A stretch of DNA of 64,000 nucleotides from Microplitis mediator (Eukaryota > Arthropoda > Insecta > Hymenoptera > Braconidae): positions 19,293,901-19,357,900 of the forward strand of contig NC_079979.1 of assembly GCF_029852145.1 (NCBI RefSeq). The letters run 5' to 3'. Below are positions 34,021 through 45,953 of this stretch, in pieces (position 1 is the first letter of the stretch; every line of letters begins with the position of its first letter). The position numbers and the translations under genes are program-made. Under the pieces are notes generated by a model that was not told where the DNA came from, did not search any database, and was given only the letters and a program-made list of their open reading frames with translations.

Positions 34021-34215
34021 TCATGAGTCTCGCGGCAACATTGGCCGGAATACGAAACCAGAAGTAACGCCAAAAGGCATCTGGTTTTGCGGCAGGAAAA
34101 ATATAATAACACCACGTGCACTAGCTACGATCTGGCTCTTTCTTTTGCGCTTTACATCACCGAAACGAACCCGAAAAAATAAAAAACCTATAATAATAAT
34201 TATAAAAAGAAGCAT
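34021..34215 (-). CDS. Candidate small membrane protein or exon, unrecognised
   Basis: From ATG at 34215 a 64-residue frame begins with a strong hydrophobic segment (MLLFIIIIIGFLFF), then a basic stretch (DVKRKRKSQ) and a tail of ordinary composition ending LPRDS-stop. An alternative start upstream would be a GTG. The segment is clearly less AT-rich than its flanks. The plus strand also has an open frame (34001-34243), so the open frames may simply reflect composition. I know no family that matches. Confidence 0.25.
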   Translation of the reverse strand: MLLFIIIIIGFLFFRVRFGDVKRKRKSQIVASARGVIIFFLPQNQMPFGVTSGFVFRPMLPRDS

Positions 34216-34243
34216 AACAAACTCGAAGGACACATTTCGATAA

Positions 34244-37006
34244 ATACTTTTTTTTTTAAATTGCAGAGCAACAAAATAAAAAAAATTTATCTAGTGAATT
34301 CTCAGGATACTCATTTATTTTTAACCCCAACAAAAATTTAACATCACTTGTATGTTAAATTAAAAGGAATTAAAAAATAACAGGGCGTTAAATTTATTTG
34401 AGTGAACCCTGAAACAAATTTCTATATACCCGCATGCGAATGAAGGACTCGAAAAACCGCTTAACTTATTTTTAATTTATCTGAAGCGTAAAATAAACTG
34501 CGAAAAAAAATTATCAATTTTATTCTATTCAACGTAAACTATTTTTAAAAAATAAAATACGAAAATTTATTTTATTTGCTGGGTTTAAATTTGTCAGTAT
34601 TGTGGATATGAATTGTTAAGTCCATTGAACTCATGGATAATTTGACAATAAGTAATACTAGACACTAGACACCCAAGTGTCGGTACTTATTGCTAATTTA
34701 ACGTAATAGCAATCACTTTAAATCCGGTTGTCATTAAGTATTTTACTTTATCCTCCATACAAAGCTATTTTATCACATATTTATCTTATATTGATCTCAA
34801 CATGTTTTCATATTTAGCGTAATAAAAATGTGTTAATTATTAATTGAATTTAATTAAAAAAAAGTCATTAAGATTAAATTAATTATAAATTTTTTTAATG
34901 CGACATTGAGATCACCTTCGCTTGCAATTACGTTCATAATTCAAATATTTATGACCAACGAGTTTGACAGAAATTAATTAATTATTTTTTTATGTGGAAT
35001 TAAAAATTTCAAATGATAAATTGAGATAATACATATTTTTTTTTTAAAGATTCTATTTCATGGCAGGTTAAAGAGAAGTATAAGTGCCTGTGTTAAGAAA
35101 TTACCATATAAATATTATTATTAAACTGATTAAAGTAACGACCGAAGGATCTTGAGAAGTAAAACAAATAAATAAATAAGAGATAAATGAAGCAGAGAGT
35201 GAGAGTGAGGATAAATTGAAATGAAGTTGATCAATTATTGAGTATCAGTGACTTGCATAGCAAAGAAATCACGTTGTGTGTATAAATGTATGAATTTTTT
35301 TTGTTTTTCATTTTCTTTTTCTCTTTACATATATTTTCTTTTCTTCTGTATGCACGCGCGCAAATAATCTGCACAACTTACTCGTAAACACGAGTTACTT
35401 CCGGCAACGATAGCAATCAATTGCAGCCGGATATATTTAACTCGTGTCTCTTTTATTCAATATTATATATGTTAATGATTTATTTATGTTCTCCTGATAA
35501 ATTTAAACCGCGAAAAAAAGTTAATATTTAAAATTTCATGATTTTTAAGATAACGGATTAATTACACGGCGATAATTGTCAACTTGACGCCTCAAGAGTC
35601 TTATAAATATAATAATTATGAACTATAACATATTTATTAATTCAAATTCAGTGTCGATGGGCCGACGATGCCATCTATCAGGAAAAAAAAGCGCATGCGT
35701 GTTTAAAAAAAAAACGCGGGATTATTTGAATTTAAAGTTAAATTTATTTTGATGCTGTAAGATGTAAGATGCAGAGGAATAAATATATTTATTAGTTTAC
35801 TTGAAGATCCCTGGAAGTCTAGGCTGAGATTTTTTTTTATCAAAAAAATAAATATTCGAAACAATGAATAAGAAATTTACTACTTTCCCGTACGAAACTT
35901 AAACCATTTACTGAGGATGGATGAAGATGGATGAGGATAATCATGGATTTCCTATCCATCTCCATGATTATTTCTCCCTTTCGAGGTCGGAAATCGCAAA
36001 TCGCAGCTCAAATTCGGCTCCATCTTACGGCATCAAACTAGAGATTTGTAAATCTATAAATAAATTTAATTGCGATTTCCGTAATAAACAATTTTTTATA
36101 ATTAATTTGAATTAAAATTTAATTGTGAAATAAATAAAAATAAATACCTATTCAAAGCCGGATAAATTTATCATCAAATAATCTAGGTAATAAATAAAAA
36201 TAAAATTCATTGGTAATAATTCGATTATTGCTTTTATTGTTTTCAACTGCTGTATGATACTTCCGGCTAAAAGCCTTAAGCTTTAATGCTTGAAGAAATA
36301 TCCGCAGGAAATTAAACCATATAATTATATATATATATATATATATAACCAGTTATAAATGAATTAATCGCTAATTAAATATTAACGTGGTGTTTAAAAT
36401 CCTATAATAACATCCTTCATTTAAAAAAAAAATTTTTTTATTGAACACGAACGTAAGAAAAAATCGAAATACGTAAATCTGAGTTTAAACATAAATATAT
36501 AGATTAAATTTTTTATTTATCATCCATAGAAAAATATCTTCACGTCAGAATATTGTTTTTTTTTTTTTTTTGTATGAAAATCAACACCGTTACTAAACCA
36601 GTGGACCGAAGGAAACGCATCTGGAAAGAATAAAGCGCACATCGTATGAGACACGGTTTAAATACATACATATATATTTTTATATATATATATATATTTA
36701 TGATGTCTCTGAGGTCTCTGTCGGTTGGTGAATAAGCATAGAGCTTCACGCAGTCGTACAGACTGCATAAGTAAGTGGCAAAAAGTACGAAGAAGTAAAT
36801 GCAGAACCGAAGAAAATCAAGAAGTTAAATAGACCCTGAGGACTAAAGACTCACATTATAGCTATATCTTATATCTTATATCCTATATCTTAGTTTTAAT
36901 GTTTGTTGTACTCATTGCACTCAACTGTAATGTACGTAAGTCACAATCTTTAGTTTGCTTAAACCCGAGAAGGACTCGCCCAGTTCTTAAGAAATTACAC
37001 TATTAT
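34244..37006. other. Intergenic
   Basis: AT-rich. Short TA runs near 36325-36350 and 36680-36700. Near 35925-35975 an imperfect hairpin pairs ATAATCATGGA with TCCATGATTAT. No supported gene. Confidence 0.4.
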
Positions 37007-37186
37007 TCCAACACGGGGGATCTTTCTACCTTGCACACGTTTCTTCACCAACTTTGATGATGATCGATACTGTATACGATTGTTTGTGAATTCCAGACAA
37101 CCTTTACTGACGAATGCCAATGAGGTGCTATCGCGAGACTCATGATAATCCGTTAAAATAAGAATAAATATAAATCTTGTGCTCAT
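37007..37186 (-). CDS. Candidate short secreted peptide or first exon
   Basis: ATG at 37186 opens a frame of about 60 residues with a hydrophobic start (MSTRFIFILILT) and dibasic sites (KKR, GRK) near the C-terminus, as in peptide precursors. Composition is less AT-biased than the neighbourhood. No homologous family is recognised and chance is possible. Confidence 0.18.
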
Positions 37187-37424
37187 TTTTTATTTATACG
37201 CGGCTTTATATTTTGAAATTTTATGTTAAAAAATTAATTTATTATAATATATATAAGATTTTTAACTTCCCGCTAAGAAAATTGCAAATTTTCAAAAAAA
37301 GGGAAGTTATTGCGCAATAATGGACCACCTGTAAAAAATTTTCTACAGAAACAATTTTTTTTTTCTAAACTAAAATGAATTTGAAAAATTTATTAATTAA
37401 AGCTCTTTTAGGTCAATACACTAA

Positions 37425-37560
37425 AAAAAATTCGCGAAGTGTTTAACAGTTTAATATAAATTCATTGAAATGTTACAACTCCGGACAGGAGTGAATTGGG
37501 AGTGAAATAAAATCCACTTCACTCCGAAATCACTCGGCTAAAAAAAAAACTCACAATTTC
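37425..37560. mobile_element. Family B fragment
   Basis: GGAGTGAATTGGGAGTGAAA and TCACTCCGAAATCACTCGG motifs inside the 37264-38245 repeat. Confidence 0.45.
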
Positions 37561-37837
37561 CCCGCAAGAAAAAAAAATTTTTTGGAATAGAATTTTTCAT
37601 ACAATCTATCACTAGAAGTATATTTCTATACTATTTGTGTATTCATCAGGAATTCATCCGGAATTCATATTTGTGTCAAAATATGACTTCCACATGATAT
37701 TCAGCGGATCACCTGCGGAATATCGCAACTTTTTTATACGGGTGGTTTCGGTCCGATTTTCGAAAATTGAGTTTTCATCAGATGTCGACGTTTCGAGGTC
37801 CTAGGAAGCTATTCTGGCTATTCCCGGATAGACGTCC

Positions 37838-37865
37838 GTGTGTATGTGTGTGTGTGTGTGTGTGT
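37838..37865. repeat. (GT)n microsatellite
   Basis: GTGTGTATG followed by an uninterrupted GT run. Confidence 0.9.
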
Positions 37866-38245
37866 AAATTTTTTTTGTTCGACGATATCTTTAGAACGAA
37901 TCAACCGATTTGAACGTACTTGGTGGCAATCGAAAGGGCTCAGCAAAACTTAGAATTGATTAGATTTTGGGGTAGATCGGACATGTAGTTTACGAGTTAC
38001 ACGGAGAATAACAATTAAAAATTTTTTTTGTTTTTTGTTTTTTGCGTATTACTTATAAACCACTTGCCCGATTCACCTCAAAATGTATTCAGTTTTAAGT
38101 CTGGTTGACCTCTTTCGATTACCACCAAGAACGTTAAACTCGGTTCATTCCATCCAAAGATATCGTCGGACAAAAATTATAATTTTCAGTGAAGGTATGT
38201 TTTATCGGCCTAACAAATTTTTGAGCTCGAAGAGCTTCTTTCAGA

Positions 38246-39110
38246 TTTTTTTTTAATAGTAAATAATTAAACGAAGGTAACTATGAATATTCAAATGAAT
38301 TTAATGCGTAATACATAATTGTAATAGAGGTATTTATAATAATCTACACGCAGTAACTACTCTCGATAAAATCTTTATTCCTGATTATAGTATGTTTGGA
38401 TTAAAAAGATAATGAGTCACGGTTTAAGTAATTTTATAATATACATTTTTTTTTTTTACGAACTACTATTTACATTAAATTTATAAATGATTATGGACGT
38501 TTGTTTTGCAATGGTCAGTTATATTGCGGAACAAGTGACAATTAAAGTTAGCAAAGTATGTGGAAGATGAATAATGAAAAAAAATATATATATATGTATG
38601 TATGTGTAAGAATGAAGTTGAGCTTATAGAATAGCTTGAGGGCGTTGGATAAACGCACAGAAGAGAAGATACGGCACGAAGGTTGTGTCTTGTATATAAA
38701 TGGCAAAAAACTATAACCTACACTTTAAAGTACATCTACAACATATATAATAGTAGTATATAGAGTCAAGTTTGAGGTGGTATAGAGGGATGTAACATAA
38801 CATGCACGCGAGCGATCAGGATGGGAGATAATGAAAGACTCGGACCAGTGAGTTGGCTCAAACGACGAAGAACGACCTGTTATTCTGATGATATACAAGA
38901 CTTGAAGAATAAAATAGTATAAATAATATTAAATAAACTAATAAGATTGTGCTTTATACTTTTTAAAATAAATAATACATATACGTTTTATAGTTAATGT
39001 TTAATGGATGTCGGGTGTTAGGTTTGATAAATATATTTTACTGGACAGTAAATGATACAAGTGGTTTTATTTTTTTATCATAGATATTGACAAAAAATAT
39101 GATCCTAAAT
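38246..39110. other. Intergenic, no gene seen
   Basis: 38770-38890 is GC-richer (GCACGCGAGCGATCAGGATG) but holds no supported frame. Confidence 0.4.
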
Positions 39111-39790
39111 GATCTTGAAGGTAGCAGACAATTAACAACTTTCTGATTTTTTTCCCAACAAATCAAATACGAAAAAAAAAAAACTAAAAATATGCGCATG
39201 TAGAAAATTAAATAAACTACAGGTGTCATTTTTTAAATATTTTTTTTTTTTATAATTCGTTGGTTTTAAAAAGATTCAAAAATTATAAGACGTCGGCAAA
39301 CTTCAGTATCTAAAATTATCAGATAATTAAACATTTTCTGATTTTTTTTTCAACAAATCAATTACGAAAAAAAAAAAAAACTAAAAATATGCGCATGTAG
39401 AAAATTAAATAAACTACAGGTGTCATTTTTTAAATATTTTTTTTTTTTATAATTCGTTGGTTTTAAAAAGATTCAAAAATTATTAGACGTCGGCAAACTT
39501 CAGTATCTAAAATTATCAGATAATTAAAAATTTTCGGATTTTTTTTTCAACAAATCAATTACGAAAAAAAAAAAAAATAAAAATATGCGCATGTAGAAAA
39601 TTAAATAAACTACAGGTGTCATTTTTTAAATATTTTTTTTTTTATAATTCGTTGGTTTTAAAAAGATTCAAAAATTATTAGACGTCGGCAAACTTCAGTA
39701 TCTAAAATTATCAGATAATTAAAAATTTTCTGATTTTTTTCCAACAATTCAAATGCGAATAAAAAAAAACAAAAAAATGTGGTCGTAGAA
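39111..39790. repeat. Second tandem array of family A MITEs
   Basis: CAGTATCTAAAATTATCAG junctions recur at 39304, 39501 and 39696 (period about 196 bp). The first unit has a full left end (GATCTTGAAGGTAGCAGAC); later units lack the CTGAAGTTAG part and begin TATCAGATAATT, so the amplified unit is a truncated MITE. The last unit is cut short. Confidence 0.85.
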
Positions 39791-39797
39791 AATGGAG

Positions 39798-39990
39798 ATG
39801 AAAATTTTTTTCGAAGGAGTGAATGTAGACTTTATTTATATCCGGATTTATACTGATTTTATATTTCATGAAAAAAAAATTGTATGCAAAATTTTGAATG
39901 AATTGTTTATTTGAATATTATTTCTACTTCGCGTATTAGACTCCGAGGGGCGTAAATAAATAAAAAGTCATCCGGTCTGCATATAATCCA
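39798..39990. mobile_element. Diverged family B fragment
   Basis: GAAGGAGTGAATGTAGAC and GACTCCGAGGGG motifs with TCATCCGG at the right; ends missing. Confidence 0.35.
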
Positions 39991-41811
39991 CGTCTATTAC
40001 GAAAATTTTTCTTGTAACCTGTGAGAATGGAAAATTTGAAATAATTTTTGAACAATACATTGTTGTAAAATAATAATAATACAGACACTACTGTGGAGGT
40101 AGACAGTGCAGAGGGTTAGTAATTTGCGATACATATATATGTTTTGAAAAAGAATAATAAGAAACAGTTAGAGAAAAGATAATCGTGGATAATACGAGCA
40201 ACCACGTAACGAATATAACTCGAAACGAAGATGAAATGACTTTTTGATTTTTTAATACTGGAATTTAAATTGTATATTATATTTTTGCTTTGAAATTCGT
40301 GTGTTGCTATTTTTTATTTGCTTTGTTTTACTCGAATTTTATGTAAGTGTATAATTATTTTCGTAAATACTCTGTAGACGTTTTTTTAAATTTTTTATCA
40401 TTTGAATTTATTTTAGTGAAAGAGTAAATTGGAAATTTTATGTGATATTCAAAAATGTTATTCAGCTGAAGGACAAGTGGGTCAATTTTTTTTTAAATTG
40501 TATGACTAGACTCAAAAATGGGCCAAAATGCTGATTTCGACCTCATAATCTTAGAAAAAAATATCAAAATATGAAGTTATAGGGCGATAACTGCTCAGGT
40601 GCGTCGAGAGCGACCCCTGCACTAGAAAAATGATAATAGTAGATAATGGAAGCCGTCTCTCTAATAGTAGAGAGCGTAAATTAATAAACTTTTTGTTATT
40701 TTCAACAAAAGCTTATATAAAAAAAAAGTAATCATTAATATGTCTGCAGTAATTTACCGCGTGTAAATTGATTTCACAGAAATAAAGTACTGAATAAAAA
40801 TAAAAAAATGCTTCTTAACGATACAAAAATGAGTAACTTCATGGGTGGCCTATGAAAACGGTAAATATCTGAATAAAAAATCATGATTAAAATCCTCAAG
40901 TACAAAATCACTATTGAGGAAGAAATTATAAAAATTTATTACCGGATTTAGTTAAAACATAAAAAAGTTATTGTTGAATTTAATGCCTAATGATAAGTAA
41001 AGAAAAATAAAATATGCTTGTTAAAGAGCTTTAAAAAGTAAACAATCGCCGGAAGTGTAAGGATGTAAGTCCCAATGCATTGTCGTATAGCAGGTCCTTA
41101 TCTCAAGTTAAGATCATTTATAAAAATTGTAAAAGACGCCGCGATAAATAATGTTGTTGAATAAATTTATTAAAGCCAAGTTATTTTGAGGTAGTAAATA
41201 ATTTAAACAACAAACTGATGATAAAGTTATTATCCAATCAGACGCAATAAATAAAATAATGATAAACTAAAGAGTCACGGTGAGTAGAAATTGTAATACA
41301 GTGTTATAAAGTATGCAATTATTAAATGCTACAGGTCCTTATTACGGTTTAAATTATTGGTAGTTATATATGTGAGGTATTAAAATCACCCGTGGATTTA
41401 ATAATATATATATCTATATATTTTGTATATATTATAGCAAGTAGTTAAAGTAACACGAGCCTGAGGCTAAAACTATCCGGTTAATGATTTCGTTGCAACT
41501 ATTATATACGTGAATGTAAATTACGATGAGCTAATGTAGTATGTAATGTAATGAACTGTGTGTAAGTCGAACCAATGCTATGTGCTTTCATACTTAATTA
41601 CACTACCCGTCGTGAAATTATTCCATTACACTTGTACGCCGTGTTTTGCTGGATGCTCTGTTTAAGATTATTATTTATGCCCAATGATCAGGTGTAATGA
41701 GATACATATTTAAGTATCATGTTAACTTTTTGTGTTTGACGAACTAAATATATGAAATGACAATATATCATAATATTGGTTTTTACTGTAGTAATTGATC
41801 GAGCTTTAGAA
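39991..41811. other. Intergenic, no gene seen
   Basis: AT-rich with AT runs near 41405-41435. 40560-40690 is GC-richer and contains CTCTCTAATAGTAGAGAG, a short stem. 'tgaggtagtaaataa' near 41190 shares 11 bases with let-7 by chance. Confidence 0.4.
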
Positions 41812-42500
41812 TCAGGAGATCCTCTTTAGGATTGGGAAAAAAAATTTTTCTCCAGTATTTTCTATTATTTTACATCGGAAGAGCTGGAAAAATTATGTGG
41901 GAAGATAATCAGGAAGCAGAATAAAAAAAACATCCGATCCATACACAGAGGAGATGCCCAGACACGTGTTTCGGTGAATGTTCTAGGACTGAAAATTTTT
42001 TTTCTCTAGTATTTTCTCTTATTTTCTTTTAATAGAGCCTCAAAAATTATGTGGGATGATAATCAGAAGACAAAAATTTTATCGAAGCGTAATGGAGATG
42101 GATATCGACATGTTTTTGTGGTGACCAGTCAGAATATTCATCATAAAAATATCCATTGAAAAAATTATCTATTTATGCAGAAAATTGATGACATGGATAT
42201 TTTTCCACTGGATCTTTTTACATTTGATATTCTGGCCTAGAACCACTGTATGAAAAAAAATTTTACGTCAATGTAAAGTCGATGTCCATCTCCATTATGT
42301 GTCGGTCATATATTTTCTTCCATTTTGCCTCCTGATTGTCATTCCATATAAAATTTGAGGCTCTTTTGATAAAAATTCTAGAAGGAAAAAATTTTCCGAG
42401 TCCTAGATCATTTACAGAAACGGTTCTAGGCCATATTTCTACAATAAAAAGGATGAAATGTATTTGAAATCTCCTTTCCTAACACCTGATCCTGAAGACA
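41812..42500. mobile_element. Long imperfect palindrome with duplicated left arm
   Basis: GATAATCAGAAGACAAAA with its flanks (about 41985-42115) is inverted at about 42275-42415 (CCTCCTGATTGTCATTCC region). The same arm occurs once more, diverged, at 41825-41980 in direct orientation. Outer ends ATCAGGAG / CACCTGATCC also face each other. Confidence 0.6.
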
Positions 42501-42689
42501 GTTTAAAAATATGCATAATTTCCATAAGAATATACATTACAATAAATATATATCAAAAGCGACTCAAGCGCGCACATTGTCTATTATTTTTTCAATTAAT
42601 ATTGTTGTCAACTATCTATATTTCTATGCTGTAATTCGCCAATTGCGATACGAATAGTTTGGTTCCAGATGCATTTCATGTCTTTTTTC

Positions 42690-42836
42690 GTGCTCTCTAA
42701 ACATGAATAAGTGAAATAAGTGAATATTTACTAATTCTAAGTGCCAACCGAACCACTTTTTGAAATTAGTGGTTCGATTTGCACTTGAAATTAGTGAATA
42801 TTCACTTATTTTCACTAATTCATGTTTAGAGAGTGT
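42690..42836. mobile_element. Hairpin MITE with CTCTCTAAACATGAA ends
   Basis: A 147 bp palindrome: GTGCTCTCTAAACATGAAT against CATGTTTAGAGAGTG, with 'agtgaatattcact' motifs in the arms. It resembles the hairpin at 50862-50992 in its AGTGAATATTCACT core. Confidence 0.65.
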
Positions 42837-42879
42837 AAGACAGAATTGCAACCGGACAGGTCGGGGTTCGTCTCCCGAG

Positions 42880-43828
42880 CTCTGTAAATTAAATATTTTT
42901 TTTTCTACAGAATAATCGTTTTAGAAATAAGTTTACGAAATTGAAATGTATAATGAAATAAATGTAAGTGATTTACAAATATGTCAAACATAAATTTACA
43001 AATAAATCTTTATTGGGTATAGTTTGATTTTTATTCAATGTATAACTGACGAGTTAACAATTGCCACGAGGACAAAACTAAGAGTTTACAATGCTTATAG
43101 CAAGGACTTAACTACGTGGAATAATTGATTATTATGTATTTATACATACATACATATATATTATAAACATACGTATAGCTTTCGGAAATGTATCCGTTTG
43201 TGGATTCAACGACGAACTATGAAGAATATTAATCGCGCCCACAAAAAAACTAGTTTTCACTTTAGTTTATAATTATTAATTTAAAAAAAAAAAAGAATGT
43301 AATCATATTTAAAATTTATGTTGAATAAACGTTAAATATATTTGCAATTTTAAGGCATTAATGAGAGAATAAAAAGGATAAAAAAAACCATACATCCGCC
43401 GTAATAAGAGAGAAAGCTCATACGGAATCTCAAGTAGGAGGAACCACGTCTTAATCTCGGCTTCTGGACACGTGATGACCATTTTCGTAGGGCCCAAACA
43501 AAGACGGAGATAGAGAATTTTAAAATAAAGATAAACAGAGAGTGAGAGTGAAAAAATAAAATGTTCTCAAGCTTTTTCTCTGAACACATTCAATTTCCAT
43601 TTTAAATTTTTTAAAATCAAGATCCTGCTTCAGTCATTAAAAATTTATTGTCTAGTTTTTCCTGAGCCCTTGTCTTCTAAACAATACATATATTTGTACA
43701 TATATATGAAAGAGGTAATATCTGGGAATTTTCTGAATTTTATTTTTCTTTTAAATGAATTCGGAAAAAAAAATTGCTTACCCTCATATATATTTTCCCC
43801 TCAATCTTCTACATCTATATATATTTAT
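42880..43828. other. Intergenic, no gene seen
   Basis: AT-rich with short TA/CATA runs near 43140-43165. Confidence 0.45.
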
Positions 43829-44352
43829 ATAGAGGAGGGAGGGGCAAAAGGGGGTACTTAAGGAAATACCAGCTTTTCGAGGACTCAAATACGCTAAATC
43901 TTTTTTTTTTTTAATGATATTCAAAGTAAATAAAATAAATTTTCAGTTACCGTTGAAAAAAAAAATTTTTCATTTCTGCGGGCAAAGTGGGGTACCCCCT
44001 AAAAAAGGTAAAAAAAAAAATTTCTGGATTTTGAACGAATTTGATTAAGTTGAATTTTTTATAAGTAATTTACATGAAGAAAAATAATATTTTACATGTT
44101 TATTGGATACAAAAGAAGAAAAAAAATTTTTAATAGTTTTTATCATAAAACAAACGTCATTAATATTTTTCAACTGACAATTGATTTTTGAAAAAGTTTA
44201 TCAAAAAAAATTCAAAGTAACGCTTAATTATATTTACAGAAGTGATTTTGGAATGTTTAAAAACCATTTAAAATATAAAATTTTTTTTTATCAAATTTTG
44301 GGGGTACCCCGTTTTGCCTACCCTACCCCCTTTTGCCCCCCTTTCCCCTATA
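43829..44352. mobile_element. Family G-like element
   Basis: Left end TATAGAGGAGGGAGGGGCAA, right end TTTGCCCCCCTTTCCCCTAT inverted, with a second inner pair GGGGTACCCC. 524 bp, AT-rich interior, probable TA target. Confidence 0.7.
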
Positions 44353-44606
44353 TATATTTTAAACTATATGTTCATTCTTTTTCTTTTTGATTAAAAATTT
44401 TTCATATTATCTAATAAAAAATATAATCAAATTATATAAAATAAAAATTTTAAAATGTATCATATAAATTTATATACATTGAAGAAATATGAGTACAATA
44501 AATCGTCAGAATATTATTTATCCTGATAATTATATGTGGAGGCGTAGCAAGATTTATTGTAAAAAGATCAATATAAAATGTATTTATATATACATACATA
44601 CATACA

Positions 44607-44640
<34 letters not shown>

Positions 44641-45832
44641 AATATATATATGTACATACGTGCATATAGAGTGCATTGAAGTTGTAATATCAAGGACAAC
44701 AATAATTTTCATAGGTGGGTGTGACAATAAAAAATATAACAATAAATATATTTTAGTATTTAAAAAATAAAAAAAGCATCTTAGACCATATTTATTTTCT
44801 CACGAGTTAAATAACTAATTTTAAGTTTTTTTACTCATATTTATAATTCAAAATTTTAGTCACCAAGATAATCAAGTGTCTTCTTGAACTGAGAAACCAG
44901 TCTCAGTGCAAGAACATCTGTTCTTTTTCTCTTTTCCATCGATGAGCCCAAAGGGACTTACGTTACTGCATATATATATATTTATATATATGTATGTATG
45001 TACTATACTATTGAATAGAAAGTTGCTCTGCTTTAAAAGAATATAATAATGGTTAAGATGAAGTTATTCACTAAAAAAAGTGAGGTGAGGTTTCTTACTT
45101 TACAATTTAACCAATGAGCCGTATTGTTAAAAAAAAATTTTTTACACTCTGAATATATTTAACATAAAAGATAATTTAGTTTTCTTGTACTAGACTTTTA
45201 TTATTATTTATATTTATTTAAATTATTTTATTCTTTAAGATTTTTTACTATTTAAGTGTTTAAAAAAAAGGTCAACTGTAATTATTATTTAACTTGATTA
45301 ATAACAATAATAAATATATAAATATATATGCATGTAAATAATATAATAGAGATATATTAAAAGGCAAAGTGAGAAAGTCAATTAGATTGGCATATACGTC
45401 GTCAAAAGCGAAACGCAATGTCTGTTGGCAAGATTATTCGGGTCAAGTGGATTTTGTATGGTATGACCTCGACTGAAAATTTGACTAGTAAAACAGCTAT
45501 CGTACAATCTGCCATAATAAATACTTCTTAATAAGTACCCCCATATACATTTAATTCAAGAAAATAAAATAAAAGGAAAATAAAAAAAACGTTTATTACA
45601 AATGCATTAATTAAAATTATTAAAATTCATTAGTCTACAGTTTGTAAGAGTCACGGTTCGCAGAGTTTAGTTCTGGCTTCTATAAGTTTACCTTGAATTT
45701 ATTTTTAGCAACAAAATTGCAAGCTAATCCGATTGATTTGAAGCTTTCAATTCGCTAAGTCTTATAAATAAAACCGCTTACTATTTGTCTAAAATAAATA
45801 TTTAGATATAAATTTAAGTATTAATTTTTTTT
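44353..45832. other. Intergenic
   Basis: CATA microsatellite at 44590-44636 and AT runs near 44968-45000; otherwise AT-rich with no gene. Confidence 0.45.
44590..44636. repeat. (CATA)n microsatellite
   Basis: About 11 uninterrupted units. The minus-strand frame over it is an artefact. Confidence 0.95.
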
Positions 45833-45953
45833 CTAATAGTAGAGGGAAAGCAAAGTGGACAAAATGGGCCGCTTGATATTTTTTATGAACTAAAATTAGA
45901 GCAAAAATGACAGCCATTTTTTTTAGCTTTACAGAGAGACAAAATGGATACTG

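Larger units (their letters stand above)
37264..38245. repeat. Interspersed repeat, about 1 kb
   Basis: Begins with a snap-back sequence (AACTTCCCGC ... GGGAAGTTATTG). It contains a moderately GC-rich block (GTTTCGAGGTCCTAGGAAGC), a GT microsatellite and CGATATCTTTAGAACGAATC; near 38155-38175 the inverted CCAAAGATATCGTCGGAC appears, so the right part mirrors the left. Probably a DNA transposon relic; no coding capacity. Confidence 0.55.

Noticed and set aside
41185..41200. TGAGGTAGTA, identical to the start of let-7
   Set aside because: The match stops after 11 bases and there is no hairpin pairing around it.
42861..42878. T-arm-like stem TCGGGGTTCGTCTCCCGA with a near box B
   Set aside because: No acceptor, D-arm or anticodon arm can be built next to it; at best a tRNA-derived relic.
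44450..44665. Minus-strand ORF rich in YVCM repeats
   Set aside because: Translation of the CATA microsatellite.
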